DNA of 64,000 nt, from contig CP170506.1 in NCBI GenBank assembly GCA_042691655.1, positions 5,332,001 through 5,396,000 of the forward strand, written 5' to 3'. The translations under genes and the position numbers were made by a program. Positions 8,822 to 16,834 of the stretch are shown here, in pieces; within the stretch, counting starts at the first letter, position 1; each line of letters begins with the position of its first letter. The stretch is from UBA695 sp042691655. GTDB lineage: Bacteria > Verrucomicrobiota > Verrucomicrobiia > Chthoniobacterales > Chthoniobacteraceae. The notes under the pieces are model-generated. The model saw only the letters and a program-made list of their open reading frames with translations, was not told the origin of the DNA and searched no databases.

Positions 8822-9766
8822 ATGAAACTGACCGCACCGCTGATTTTTGAACCGCTTTACATGGAACGCGTCTGGGGAGGGCGCAAGCTGGAGACCCTTT
8901 TTGGCAAGAACCTGCCCAGCGGAGCGGTGATCGGCGAGGCCTGGGAAATCGTCGACCGCGAGGAAGCCCAGAGCGTGGTGCACACGGGGCCGCTCCGGGG
9001 CCAGACGCTCAACGAACTCTGGACCGAAACGCGCGCGGAGGTTTTCGGCGAACGCTACTCCGGGTTCCAGGGGCGCTTCCCGCTGCTGGTCAAGCTCCTC
9101 GACGCCGCCGATAAACTCTCCGTCCAGGTCCACCCCCCGGCCGAGGTCGCCCGCCAGCTCAAGGGCGAGCCGAAGACCGAAATGTGGTACGTCGCCGCAG
9201 CCGAGGAGGGGGCCGACCTCTACGCCGGGCTCAAAGCCGGGACCACGCGCGACCAGTTTGAAAAAGCCCTCGCCAGCGGCCACTGCGCCGACCTGCTCCA
9301 CCGCGTCACCACCCAGCCGGGCGACACCATCTTCATCCCGAGCGGTCGCGTCCACGCCATCGGCGCGGGCAACGTCATCGTCGAGATCCAGCAAAACAGC
9401 GATACCACCTACCGTGTTTTCGACTGGAACCGCACCGGCCTCGACGGCAAGCCGCGCGCCCTGCACGTCGCCGAGTCGCTGCGCTCCATCAACTTTGCCG
9501 ACTACGAGCCGCAGCTCCAGGACTCGCGCAACGAAGTGCTGGCCGACTGCCCCCACTTCCAGGTGGCCCGCTGGAGCCTGGAGGCCCCGCGCGAAGTCGC
9601 GCCCGCCGGGGATTTTGCCATCGTCGCCTGCGTCTCGGGCCAAGTGGAATGCGGCGGCGTGACCTTCGGGCCCGGCCACTTCTTCCTGGTCTCCGCGATC
9701 CAGGAGGACCGCCTGCTCAAGCCCGTCGCGCCCGACACCGCCATCCTGCGCTCCGTCATCCCGTAA
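8822..9766 (+). CDS. manA: Mannose-6-phosphate isomerase, class I-like
   Basis: A 314-residue cytosolic zinc enzyme that interconverts mannose-6-phosphate and fructose-6-phosphate, feeding GDP-mannose and surface glycan synthesis. The cupin core shows the zinc ligands: Q and H in SVQVHPP, E in KTEMWYV, and H in GRVHAIGAG. The sequence starts at the typical LIFEPLYMERVWGG. It is of the short bacterial type (about 300-320 residues). The start at 8822 is preferred because the upstream in-frame codons have no similarity. A strong hairpin follows the stop by 10 nt. Confidence 0.93.
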   Translation: MKLTAPLIFEPLYMERVWGGRKLETLFGKNLPSGAVIGEAWEIVDREEAQSVVHTGPLRGQTLNELWTETRAEVFGERYSGFQGRFPLLVKLLDAADKLSVQVHPPAEVARQLKGEPKTEMWYVAAAEEGADLYAGLKAGTTRDQFEKALASGHCADLLHRVTTQPGDTIFIPSGRVHAIGAGNVIVEIQQNSDTTYRVFDWNRTGLDGKPRALHVAESLRSINFADYEPQLQDSRNEVLADCPHFQVARWSLEAPREVAPAGDFAIVACVSGQVECGGVTFGPGHFFLVSAIQEDRLLKPVAPDTAILRSVIP

Positions 9767-9775
9767 AACTTACAC

Positions 9776-9806
9776 GTGCCCAGACTCCTTTGCGGAGTTG
9801 GGCACG
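9776..9806. terminator. Hairpin downstream of manA
   Basis: GTGCCCA-g-ACTCC pairs with GGAGT-t-TGGGCAC around a TTTGC loop. It sits 10 nt after the manA stop and could end manA or, read on the minus strand where a short TTTT follows, the structured region at 9807-9950. Confidence 0.6.
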
Positions 9807-9950
9807 CGCCTTTGGAAGGGATTATTGGAGACAGCTTACCGCATGCCGATTCGTCCCATGGGTCCCACGAGACAGCCGGGGGGAATCTTCCGGCTCAGGG
9901 GACCGATGAGACGAATCAGCGTAACGTTGTCGTCTGGATAAACGCTTTTT
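9807..9950. ncRNA. Candidate structured RNA (strand unresolved)
   Basis: No gene fits here, but nested inverted repeats do: GATTCGTC/GACGAATC outside, GGGTCCC/GGGGACC within, and AGCCGG/CCGGCT at the tip, with a further irregular stem (TTACGC with GCGGTAA, AGAC with GTCT on the minus strand) below. Read on the minus strand the strand opposite the tip contains TCCCCTGAGCCG, the same as a conserved stretch of E. coli 6S RNA as I recall it. The overall shape is shorter than 6S RNA, so I do not call it that. Confidence 0.4.
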
Positions 9951-9959
9951 CATGGGCCT

Positions 9960-10151
9960 TTAGGCGGCCAGGGCGAGCAGCCCAAAGTCGCACTCAAAAT
10001 CCGCCAGGGCGGCGCTGCGTGCGGAGATGGGTGGCACTCCGGCCTCTTCGTAGATTGCGGTCAGCTCGTCCAGCGCACCGTAAAGCACCTCGACGGGATC
10101 GGTATAGTTCCACCCCGCGCTCCCGGGGCCGTTGTTCTTCTTTGTCTTCAT
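9960..10151 (-). CDS. Small hypothetical protein
   Basis: A 63-residue acidic protein (MKTKKNNGPGSAGWNYTDPVEVLYGALDELTAIYEE split as basic head and helical acidic middle), with no membrane segment or recognisable domain. I chose the ATG at 10151; an upstream in-frame start at 10208 would read through a terminator hairpin. It lies between the hairpin at 10200 and the structured region at 9807-9950. Amino-acid usage looks protein-like, but there is no family assignment. Confidence 0.5.
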   Translation of the reverse strand: MKTKKNNGPGSAGWNYTDPVEVLYGALDELTAIYEEAGVPPISARSAALADFECDFGLLALAA

Positions 10152-10199
10152 TGTTTTGTCTGTCTTTTGGATGCCTTTCGGCGGTTTTTGTTCAAAAAG

Positions 10200-10231
10200 A
10201 AAACCCACTGCCGTTTCCAGCAGTGGGTTTT
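10200..10231. terminator. Perfect 12-bp terminator hairpin
   Basis: AAAACCCACTGC and GCAGTGGGTTTT pair perfectly around an 8-nt loop. Read leftward the T-rich arm continues into CTTTTTG, so it probably ends the short leftward unit at 10264-10389. Confidence 0.75.
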
Positions 10232-10263
10232 CCGAAAAATTCGTTTAGGTTCTTGGTTCGTTC

Positions 10264-10389
10264 CTAATCCACTGCTGGCAGATTTTTCCATTGCACGGAA
10301 CGATGAATGCGTACACAGAGAGCAGACTGGCGCATAAAATAGGCGCTAGCCGCTACCGGTTTCATCGTGGTGGTGTAGGAATTATTCAT
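10264..10389 (-). CDS. Possible 41-residue peptide gene or small RNA
   Basis: A short frame (MNNSYTTTMKPVAASAYFMR, then a basic tail ending LPAVD) runs straight into the terminator at 10200. A TTGAAA hexamer upstream and an AATAAT-like hexamer overlapping the first codons could be a promoter, which would favour the internal Met at codon 9 or a non-coding transcript. No family is recognised. Confidence 0.3.
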   Translation of the reverse strand: MNNSYTTTMKPVAASAYFMRQSALCVRIHRSVQWKNLPAVD

Positions 10390-10427
10390 TTCGAACGCGC
10401 AGACTTTTTCAAAATTTGCCCACCTTG

Positions 10428-10691
10428 TCAAGACTGAGTTGCAATAACCTTTGCCACGTCCTCCGCTTCCACCCCGTCGAGGCGCACCACCTTCAGCCGG
10501 GCCGTCTCGCCGCGCAGCAGCGTCACCGCCGAGGCGCGCACCCCGAAAGTTTCCGCCAGGAAGCGGATCAGCTCCGCGTTCGCCTTCCCCTCCACTGCCG
10601 GGGCCTTCACCTTTACCTTGAGGCGCTCGCCCTGCCAGCCGACGATCTGGCTACGGGGCGCGTTGGGCGTGGTCTGGATGGTCAGGGTCAT
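10428..10691 (-). CDS. YggU/DUF167 family protein
   Basis: An 87-residue cytosolic protein. The pattern from TTPNAPRSQIVGW through KVKVKAPAVEGKANAELIRFLAETF matches DUF167/YggU, a small alpha/beta fold of unknown function. LRGETARLKVVRLDGV near the C-terminus fits the family's SGxxSRxKxV region. The ATG at 10691 gives the normal family length; a much longer in-frame extension overlaps the divergent TPR gene. Confidence 0.85.
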   Translation of the reverse strand: MTLTIQTTPNAPRSQIVGWQGERLKVKVKAPAVEGKANAELIRFLAETFGVRASAVTLLRGETARLKVVRLDGVEAEDVAKVIATQS

Positions 10692-10788
10692 GAAGCGCGG
10701 GCAGCGTAGGGCTGGCTCCGCCCGGGCCGCAAATAAAAAGTTGCGCCCGGCACCTCGCCTCTCTCTATTATAGAGCAACTCCTTCCCC

Positions 10789-11943
10789 ATGAATCGCTCT
10801 TTCCCCTTTCGCACCTTGGTTGCCATCGTGGTGACCCTCGCCGTGGTCATCGCCGCGGGGGTCTGGTTTTTCTCGCGCCCCGCCGCGCCTCCCAGCCCGC
10901 AGCTCGGTACCCCCATGCTCAGCCTGGCCGCCTTGGATGGCCCCGCCCGCACGAAGCCGCTCTTTTTCGACCGCGCCGCGCTGCCGTGGATCAAAGCCCA
11001 CTGGCAGGATTGGCAGAAAGCCTACGGCAGCACCGGCATCACGCCCGAGGAGCTGGTGGCCGAATTCGACCTCTCCCTGCAAGCGCCCCACATCTGGCGA
11101 GCCCAGGACCGCAAGTGGCGCTTCGGCGCGGTCCTCCTGACGGGCGACCCGCTCGCCTTCCGGCCGTTGCTCGACTCCCTGCGCACCGCCCCCGACTGGA
11201 CCCTCAAGCGCCTTGACCCCACCAGCTACCTCTTCGTGCGGGAAGACGCCGCCTCCGGCCACGGCTGGAACACCGCCTCCGACCTCCACGGCCTGCTGAG
11301 CGCCTTCGCCGACGTGCCCGTGCCCGAGCAGGTCATGGCCCGGGTGCAGATCGCCCACCGGCTCCTCTTCCTGGAAGAGACCGCCTCCGCCCAGGCCCTG
11401 CTCGACGAAGCCTTCAAGCTCGCGCCGAAATCCAAGGAAATCTGGACCGAACAGGCCGTCGTCTACAGCATGTCCAACCGCTGGGAGGACGCCGCCAATG
11501 CCGCGAAACGCGCCCTTCAGCGCGCCCCGGACTTCCGCCCCGCCCAGATGGCCCTGGCCAACGCCTACTACGCCCTGGGCCGCTTCGAGCAGGCGCTCGA
11601 CCTCACCCGCATCCTCTACGGCACCCCTCCGAGCGATGCCGAGACCTACCTGCTGCATGCTAAAGTCACCCACGCCGCCCACGCCTACGAAGAAGAGGCC
11701 GAGGTGCTTGGGAACCTGATCACCCTCCTGCAAGGGCGCGCCCAGCCCGTCGGTTACTGGCAGATCTTCCGCGGCCAGGCCCTCTCGGCCACTGGCGAGA
11801 ACCTGCTAGCCCAGGAACAATTCCGCAGCGCCTTAAAAGACGAGACCCTGCGTTCGTCCGACCGCGAATTTGCCAAAAAGGCCCTTGAGCGGATCGACTC
11901 CAGGGAGGAAGTCCCGCTCGACTTCACCCCCGCCGCCCGATAG
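10789..11943 (+). CDS. Membrane-anchored TPR-repeat protein
   Basis: A 384-residue protein with an N-terminal membrane anchor (about residues 9-29, LVAIVVTLAVVIAAGVWFF) and a periplasmic body. From about residue 190 onward the helices follow a TPR spacing (ARVQIAHRLLFLEETASAQALLDEAFKLAP, IWTEQAVVYSMSNRWEDAANAAKRALQRAP, AQMALANAYYALGRFEQALDLTRI). TPR arrays bind partner proteins; the partner is not evident. The middle region (60-180) is not recognised. It lies 52 nt before the fabF-like gene. Confidence 0.7.
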   Translation: MNRSFPFRTLVAIVVTLAVVIAAGVWFFSRPAAPPSPQLGTPMLSLAALDGPARTKPLFFDRAALPWIKAHWQDWQKAYGSTGITPEELVAEFDLSLQAPHIWRAQDRKWRFGAVLLTGDPLAFRPLLDSLRTAPDWTLKRLDPTSYLFVREDAASGHGWNTASDLHGLLSAFADVPVPEQVMARVQIAHRLLFLEETASAQALLDEAFKLAPKSKEIWTEQAVVYSMSNRWEDAANAAKRALQRAPDFRPAQMALANAYYALGRFEQALDLTRILYGTPPSDAETYLLHAKVTHAAHAYEEEAEVLGNLITLLQGRAQPVGYWQIFRGQALSATGENLLAQEQFRSALKDETLRSSDREFAKKALERIDSREEVPLDFTPAAR

Positions 11944-11995
11944 AGCGAAATGCTTGCCGAACCAGCCGGATGCGGCCAAACTGGTGGGCTCATCC

Positions 11996-13240
11996 ATGAC
12001 ACCTCGGCGTGTAGTAATTACTGGCCTCGGGCCGATCACCTGCTCCGGCACGGGCCGCGACGCCTTCTGGCGTGCGGTTCACGCGGGCCACAGCGGCATC
12101 GGCCCCGTCACGTACTTTGACGCCTCGCCCTTCCACGCCCGCTGTGCCGGGGAAATCCGCGACTGGACCCCGTCGGACCACTTCCCGCCCCACCGCCTCA
12201 AGCGCATGGACCGCTGTTCGCAGCTTGCCGTCGCCTCCGCCCTCCTGGCCCTGGAGGACGCCCGCTTCCCATGGTCGGCCAGCCGCCCCCAGGCCCGCGT
12301 CGGCGTCTCCTTTGGCTCCGCTTTGGGCGGCATCGCCCAGGCCGAGCACGAGCACGTCCGGTTCCTGAAAAAAGGCCCCCACGGCGTCAACCCCTCGCTC
12401 GCCTTGCAGATTTTCGGCGGCGCGGCCCACTCTAATATCGCCATCGAGTGCGGCTTCCGTGGCCCTGGCACCACCAACGCCAACTCCTGTGCCAGCGGCG
12501 TCATCGCCGTGGGCGAGGCGCTGCGCTTCATCCGTGAAGGCCGGGCCGACGTCATGATCGCGGGCGGCGCCGAGGCTCCCCTCGCCCCGCTCACCTTCGG
12601 CGCATTCGACACCATCAAGACCATGAGCCGCTGGCGGGGCGAACCGCGCCGGGCCTACCGCCCCTTTGACCTCCACCGCGACGGCTTCGTCATGGGCGAG
12701 GGGGCCGCGAGCCTCGTCCTGGAGGAATACAGCCACGCCCAGCAGCGCGGCGCGCACATCTACGCCGAGGTTTGCGGCTTCGGCCTCAACAACGAAGCCT
12801 ACCACATGACCACCCCGCTCCCCTCAGGCGAAAGCGTCACCGCCTGCATGCGCGAAGCCCTCGCCGACGCCGGGATGGCCCCCGAGGAGATCGACTACAT
12901 CAACGCCCACGCCAGCTCCACCCAGCTCAACGACGCCAACGAAACCGCGTGCATTAAAGCCGTCTTCGGAGCCCACGCCCGCGAACTGGCCGTCACCGGC
13001 ACCAAGCCCTTCACCGCCCACCCGCTCGGAGCCACTGGAGCCATCGAGACCGTCATCTGCGCCCTCGCACTCGAAGAAGGCTGGATCCCCCCCACGCTCC
13101 ATTACGACACCCCCGACCCGAAGTGCGACCTCGACCTCGTGCCCAACGAAGGCCGGTTCCAGAGCCTCCGCGCCGCCGTGAATAACGCCTTCGGCTTCGG
13201 CGGCATCAACGCCAGCGTCGTGCTGCGGCGGGCGAAATAG
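11996..13240 (+). CDS. fabF: Beta-ketoacyl-ACP synthase II-type enzyme
   Basis: A 414-residue thiolase-fold condensing enzyme of fatty acid or polyketide-like synthesis. Catalytic residues are in place: Cys in NSCASG (about C165), His in NAHASSTQLND (about H305) and His in KPFTAHPLGATGA (about H342). The last motif usually reads KSxxGHxxGAAG, so it is a variant. No acyl-carrier protein or other fab gene is adjacent, so a role in secondary lipid synthesis is as likely as housekeeping FabF. The ATG at 11996 is chosen because the conserved MTPRRVVITGLG begins there. Confidence 0.88.
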   Translation: MTPRRVVITGLGPITCSGTGRDAFWRAVHAGHSGIGPVTYFDASPFHARCAGEIRDWTPSDHFPPHRLKRMDRCSQLAVASALLALEDARFPWSASRPQARVGVSFGSALGGIAQAEHEHVRFLKKGPHGVNPSLALQIFGGAAHSNIAIECGFRGPGTTNANSCASGVIAVGEALRFIREGRADVMIAGGAEAPLAPLTFGAFDTIKTMSRWRGEPRRAYRPFDLHRDGFVMGEGAASLVLEEYSHAQQRGAHIYAEVCGFGLNNEAYHMTTPLPSGESVTACMREALADAGMAPEEIDYINAHASSTQLNDANETACIKAVFGAHARELAVTGTKPFTAHPLGATGAIETVICALALEEGWIPPTLHYDTPDPKCDLDLVPNEGRFQSLRAAVNNAFGFGGINASVVLRRAK

Positions 13241-13280
13241 GGTTTTTTAGCCGCAAAAAGGCGCAAAAAGCACAAAAAAT

Positions 13281-13350
13281 GCGCGGAGAATCCAGAGACT
13301 CTCCGCGCCTGGCCGTGCTTGGTGGCGGGCTTCCTACGGCAGGCGATGTT
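13281..13350 (+). ncRNA. Dispersed structured element, copy A
   Basis: GCGCGGAGA pairs with TCTCCGCGC across a 10-nt loop, followed by GGCCGTGCTTGGTGGCGG and the conserved GCTTCCTACGGCAGGC block. Copies B (34801-34867, minus) and C (39195-39263, plus) keep the same order and spacing. Differences in the stem arms are compensatory. No known family is recognised. Confidence 0.6.
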
Positions 13351-13374
13351 CTACCACATCAAAATTCGGAGACC

Positions 13375-13390
13375 GTTCGTTTAAACGAAC
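13375..13390. promoter_or_regulatory. Perfect 16-bp palindrome upstream of a membrane protein gene
   Basis: GTTCGTTTAAACGAAC is a perfect inverted repeat in the 326-nt gap between fabF and the next gene. It looks like a repressor operator, but the protein is unknown. The rest of the gap holds element copy A and a REP-like fragment near 13448-13478. Confidence 0.45.
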
Positions 13391-13566
13391 ATCGTTAAAT
13401 TTTCTCTGGAAAAATCTGCAAAAATTCTTCCTTGTCGCCGGAATTCCCTCGTTCCCAATCTCCAGCTTCGCAGCGAGAAAATTGAGGCCGGGCTCCGTTT
13501 TCCGCACTTGTGAAACCGCCCATTTGCCCTACTCTCGTGCCCGTCGTTTGAACCATAACGGATTTT

Positions 13567-14532
13567 ATGCCTCCCGAACCTCCTCCTCTCCCCGCCGCCC
13601 CGTACGTTGACCGCAAAACCGGCCTCACTGTTTTTGGCCTATTGACCATCGGCCTCGGGGTGCTCTGCGCCCTCTTTGTGGCGTTCATGTTCCTAAACGT
13701 TTCCGGAAATAAGGCCGCAAACGTTCCTCCTCATGCCCTCCTCTCCCCCGCGCTCATCTACGGGGGCCTGGCTGTCACCTTCATCTGGCTGGGCGTCGGC
13801 TCCATCATGGCGCGGCGCTGGGCCCGGGCCCTATTGATCATCCTCTCGACGGCTACCGCCATCGTCGGGATCGTCACGCTCGGGTTCGTGGACATCTTGC
13901 GGGACAAAATCCTCGCCTCCCTCTCCACGGGCGGCACCGCTCTGCCCGACTCCTCCCGGGGAATCGTCTTTTGGTCTGCCCTGATCTCCGTGGCCCTCGT
14001 CCTCGTCATCCCACCCCTCATCTGGGCCTTCTTCTACAGCCGCAAAAGCGTCAAGGCCACCTGCGAAGCCCGCAGTCCCTGGGAATGCTGGACGGACCGC
14101 TGCCCGCTTCCCGTCTTGGGCGCGGCTCTGTTGCTGGTGGGGAGCGCCTTCTGCATGGCTACTACCGCCATTACCTCTCACGGGGTCATTCCCTTCTTTG
14201 GCACCTTCGCCACGGGCATTCCCGGAGCGGCCATTTACCTCGTGATCGCCCTCCTTTGGGCCTACGCCGGATGGGGCCTTTACCACCAGCGCCCGAGCGC
14301 CTGGTGGCTCGCCCTGGCCCTGTTCTTGATCTTCCCCCTATCCGCCCTGATCACCTACCACTTCCACGATCCCATGGAGTTCTACACCCTGGCGGGCTAC
14401 GGCCAGGAACAGATTGCGCGGCTCCAGGCAATGGGCTTCTCCCGCTTCAACCTCAGCTGGATGGCCGTGGCCAGCTCGCTGCCCTGGGTCATCTACCTAC
14501 TGTTCATCAAACGCTACTTCAAAGCGGCCTAG
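13567..14532 (+). CDS. Multi-pass membrane protein of unknown function
   Basis: A 321-residue protein with a Pro-rich cytoplasmic N-terminus and about seven hydrophobic helices (for example TVFGLLTIGLGVLCALFVAFMFL, ALIYGGLAVTFIWLGVGSI, AALLLVGSAFCMA, WWLALALFLIFPLSALITY). It resembles generic multi-span proteins annotated as hypothetical in this phylum. A periplasmic loop with FHDPMEFYTLAGYGQEQIARLQ lies near the C-terminus. No catalytic motif is seen. It is transcribed alone, with element copy A and a palindrome upstream. Confidence 0.75.
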   Translation: MPPEPPPLPAAPYVDRKTGLTVFGLLTIGLGVLCALFVAFMFLNVSGNKAANVPPHALLSPALIYGGLAVTFIWLGVGSIMARRWARALLIILSTATAIVGIVTLGFVDILRDKILASLSTGGTALPDSSRGIVFWSALISVALVLVIPPLIWAFFYSRKSVKATCEARSPWECWTDRCPLPVLGAALLLVGSAFCMATTAITSHGVIPFFGTFATGIPGAAIYLVIALLWAYAGWGLYHQRPSAWWLALALFLIFPLSALITYHFHDPMEFYTLAGYGQEQIARLQAMGFSRFNLSWMAVASSLPWVIYLLFIKRYFKAA

Positions 14533-14734
14533 GGGGCAGCTAGCTTAGGAAAATTCTTCCTCCATATCACTTTTCTCCCCGCGTAAACGCTTGCCTTTCT
14601 CTGTAGAACCGATACATTGCCGCCTCTTTGTCCGTAACAGGCGCGTCGAAAGTCGGCGAGTCCGGGCATAGATAAATAAACGGCAACCGTGGTTTGAGTG
14701 ATACCGAACCCAAAAATTCGGTTAGAAAACTGAT

Positions 14735-16417
14735 ATGAATCAGCAGATGCAAGAACTGATCGCGAAATCGTTTCGCGATTTCAAAGAGGGCAGCATCGTC
14801 AAGGGACGCGTCCTCGAAATCCGCCCTCGCGAAGTCTTGGTAGACATTGGCTACAAGAGCGAAGGCGTCATTCCCCTTTCCGAATTCGACGACGTGGAAG
14901 ACCTCCAAGTCGGCGATGAGGTCGAAGTGCTCCTCGTCCGTTTGGAGAACGACGAAGGCATGGTCATCCTTTCCAAGGAAAAGGCCGCCTACAAACAAAA
15001 CTGGGACAAGATCGTCAAGGTGTTCCAGGGTGGCGGCCTCATCAAGGGCAAAGTCAAAGCCGTCGTCAAAGGTGGCCTCACCGTCAACATCGGCGTCGAG
15101 GCATTCCTGCCCGGCTCCCAGATCGACATCATTCCGCCGAAGGACCTCTCGCAATTCGTGGGCAACACCTACGACTTCAAGATCGTCAAGATCAACGACG
15201 ACCGTAAAAACGTCGTCCTGAGCCGCCGCGAAATCATCGAGCAGGAACGCGCCGACAAGCGCACCGCCTTCCTCGAAACCGTCAAGGTTGGCGACATCGT
15301 CGCTGGCACGGTCAAGAACCTCACCGATTTCGGTGCGTTCATCGACCTCGACGGCATGGACGGCCTCCTCCACATCACCGACATGACCTGGGGCCGCCTC
15401 GGCCACCCGAGCGAACTGCTCAAAGTGGGCCAGGACCTCAAAGTCGTCGTGCTCGACATCAACAAAGAGAAGGAGCGCGTCTCCCTCGGCCTCAAGCAGA
15501 CCCAGAAGAACCCCTGGGAAGAGACCGAAGGCCGCTTCCCCATCGGCACCAAGATCAAAGGCAAAATCACCAACCTCGTTCCCTACGGCGCATTCGTCGA
15601 GATCGAGGAAGGGGTCGAAGGCCTCATCCACGTTTCCGAACTCTCCTGGACCAAGCGCATCACCCGCCCGTCCGACGTCCTTACCGTTGGCCAGGAAGTC
15701 GAAGCGGTTGTCTTGGGCGTCAACAAGGAAGAGCAGAAGATCAGCCTCGGCGTTCGTCAGCTCGAACCGAATCCTTGGGACGAGATCGAACACAAGTACC
15801 CGATCGGCAAACAGGTCAAGGGCGTGGTCCGCAACATGACCGCCTACGGTGCCTTCGTCGAACTCGAAGAAGGCATCGACGGCATGATCCACGTCTCCGA
15901 CATGAGCTGGACCCGCAAGATCAATCACCCGAGCGAAATGCTCAAGAAGGGCGACGAAGTCGAAGCGGTCGTCATCGACATCGACAAGAACGCCCAGCGC
16001 ATCAGCCTCGGCGTCAAGCAGCTCGACGAAGACCCGTGGAAGGTCATCGACACGCGCTACAAGATCGGCGATCTCGTCAAAGGCAAAGTCACCAAGCTCG
16101 CCAGCTTCGGCGCGTTTGTGCAGCTGGCCGACGACATCGACGGCTTGGTCCACATCTCCCAGCTCAGCGAAGAGCGCGTGGAGAAAGTCAAGGACGTGCT
16201 CAAAGTTGGCCAGGACGTGGAAGCCCGCGTCATCAAGGTCGACAAGACCGAGCGCCGCATCGGCCTCTCGATCAAAGCCGCGAACTACTCCGAAGACGAA
16301 CTCCGCAAGGAAACGGAAGCTTTCGACAGCATCCGTCCCGGCGAAGACCTCGTGGGCCTCGAACAAGCCTTCCAGGCTGCCGAGGAAGAGTATCGCCCCG
16401 GCGATCGCAAGAAGTAG
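14735..16417 (+). CDS. rpsA: 30S ribosomal protein S1
   Basis: A 560-residue RNA-binding ribosomal protein with six S1 (OB-fold) repeats, beginning at about residues 18, 101, 186, 271, 358 and 443. The last four share the pattern G..V.G.V.......GAFV.....I.GL.H.S.....R...P......G. S1 helps the 30S subunit bind mRNAs, which matters in genomes with weak Shine-Dalgarno sites such as this one. Length and domain count match the long bacterial S1. The 200-nt leader contains ACCGAA/TTCGGT just upstream of the start and may carry autoregulation. A strong terminator follows. Confidence 0.97.
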   Translation: MNQQMQELIAKSFRDFKEGSIVKGRVLEIRPREVLVDIGYKSEGVIPLSEFDDVEDLQVGDEVEVLLVRLENDEGMVILSKEKAAYKQNWDKIVKVFQGGGLIKGKVKAVVKGGLTVNIGVEAFLPGSQIDIIPPKDLSQFVGNTYDFKIVKINDDRKNVVLSRREIIEQERADKRTAFLETVKVGDIVAGTVKNLTDFGAFIDLDGMDGLLHITDMTWGRLGHPSELLKVGQDLKVVVLDINKEKERVSLGLKQTQKNPWEETEGRFPIGTKIKGKITNLVPYGAFVEIEEGVEGLIHVSELSWTKRITRPSDVLTVGQEVEAVVLGVNKEEQKISLGVRQLEPNPWDEIEHKYPIGKQVKGVVRNMTAYGAFVELEEGIDGMIHVSDMSWTRKINHPSEMLKKGDEVEAVVIDIDKNAQRISLGVKQLDEDPWKVIDTRYKIGDLVKGKVTKLASFGAFVQLADDIDGLVHISQLSEERVEKVKDVLKVGQDVEARVIKVDKTERRIGLSIKAANYSEDELRKETEAFDSIRPGEDLVGLEQAFQAAEEEYRPGDRKK

Positions 16418-16443
16418 CCCTTGCTTCCAGACTAGATAATTGT

Positions 16444-16475
16444 AAAACCCCGGTCAGCAATGGCCGGGGTTTTTT
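16444..16475 (+). terminator. rpsA terminator
   Basis: AAAACCCCGG pairs with CCGGGGTTTT around a 10-nt loop and is followed by a T run, 26 nt after the rpsA stop. Confidence 0.9.
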
Positions 16476-16532
16476 GTTGTTGATAAAGGCGAATGGCCGG
16501 GCACAAAGTCGGGAACGGGAAAATTAGTTCCT

Positions 16533-16790
16533 ATGAACCCTTTCATGACCATTGGAATAGGGATCGTCCTGGGGCTTGCCTTTTCAGTAGCCAATTTGGT
16601 GATTCTCATCAGATACCAAAGAAGCTTGGTGGTCGAAAAACGGATAGGATGGGTCGCCTTGGTTGGCTTTATTGGCGCGTATTTATACAAGGCGAGCCAA
16701 GGCGTTCATGATGAGAGCTTATTACTGGGGATCATTGTGTTTGGTATGACATCCACGGTGACTTGCCTCTATGCACGTGCGCAAAAGTAG
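16533..16790 (+). CDS. Small two- or three-helix membrane protein
   Basis: An 85-residue protein with three hydrophobic stretches (MTIGIGIVLGLAFSVANLVILI, IGWVALVGFIGAYLY, LLLGIIVFGMTSTVTCL). Its base composition is lower in GC than the neighbours, which may mean recent acquisition. No family is recognised. It lies between the rpsA terminator and the convergent protease gene. Confidence 0.55.
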   Translation: MNPFMTIGIGIVLGLAFSVANLVILIRYQRSLVVEKRIGWVALVGFIGAYLYKASQGVHDESLLLGIIVFGMTSTVTCLYARAQK

Positions 16791-16834
16791 GCTTCAACTC
16801 TCGCTCCCAAGATGTAACTCCGCCGCAAAACCCG

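Noticed and set aside
9807..9950. Riboswitch for manA
   Set aside because: The structure lies downstream of manA, not upstream, and no ligand-family consensus is seen.
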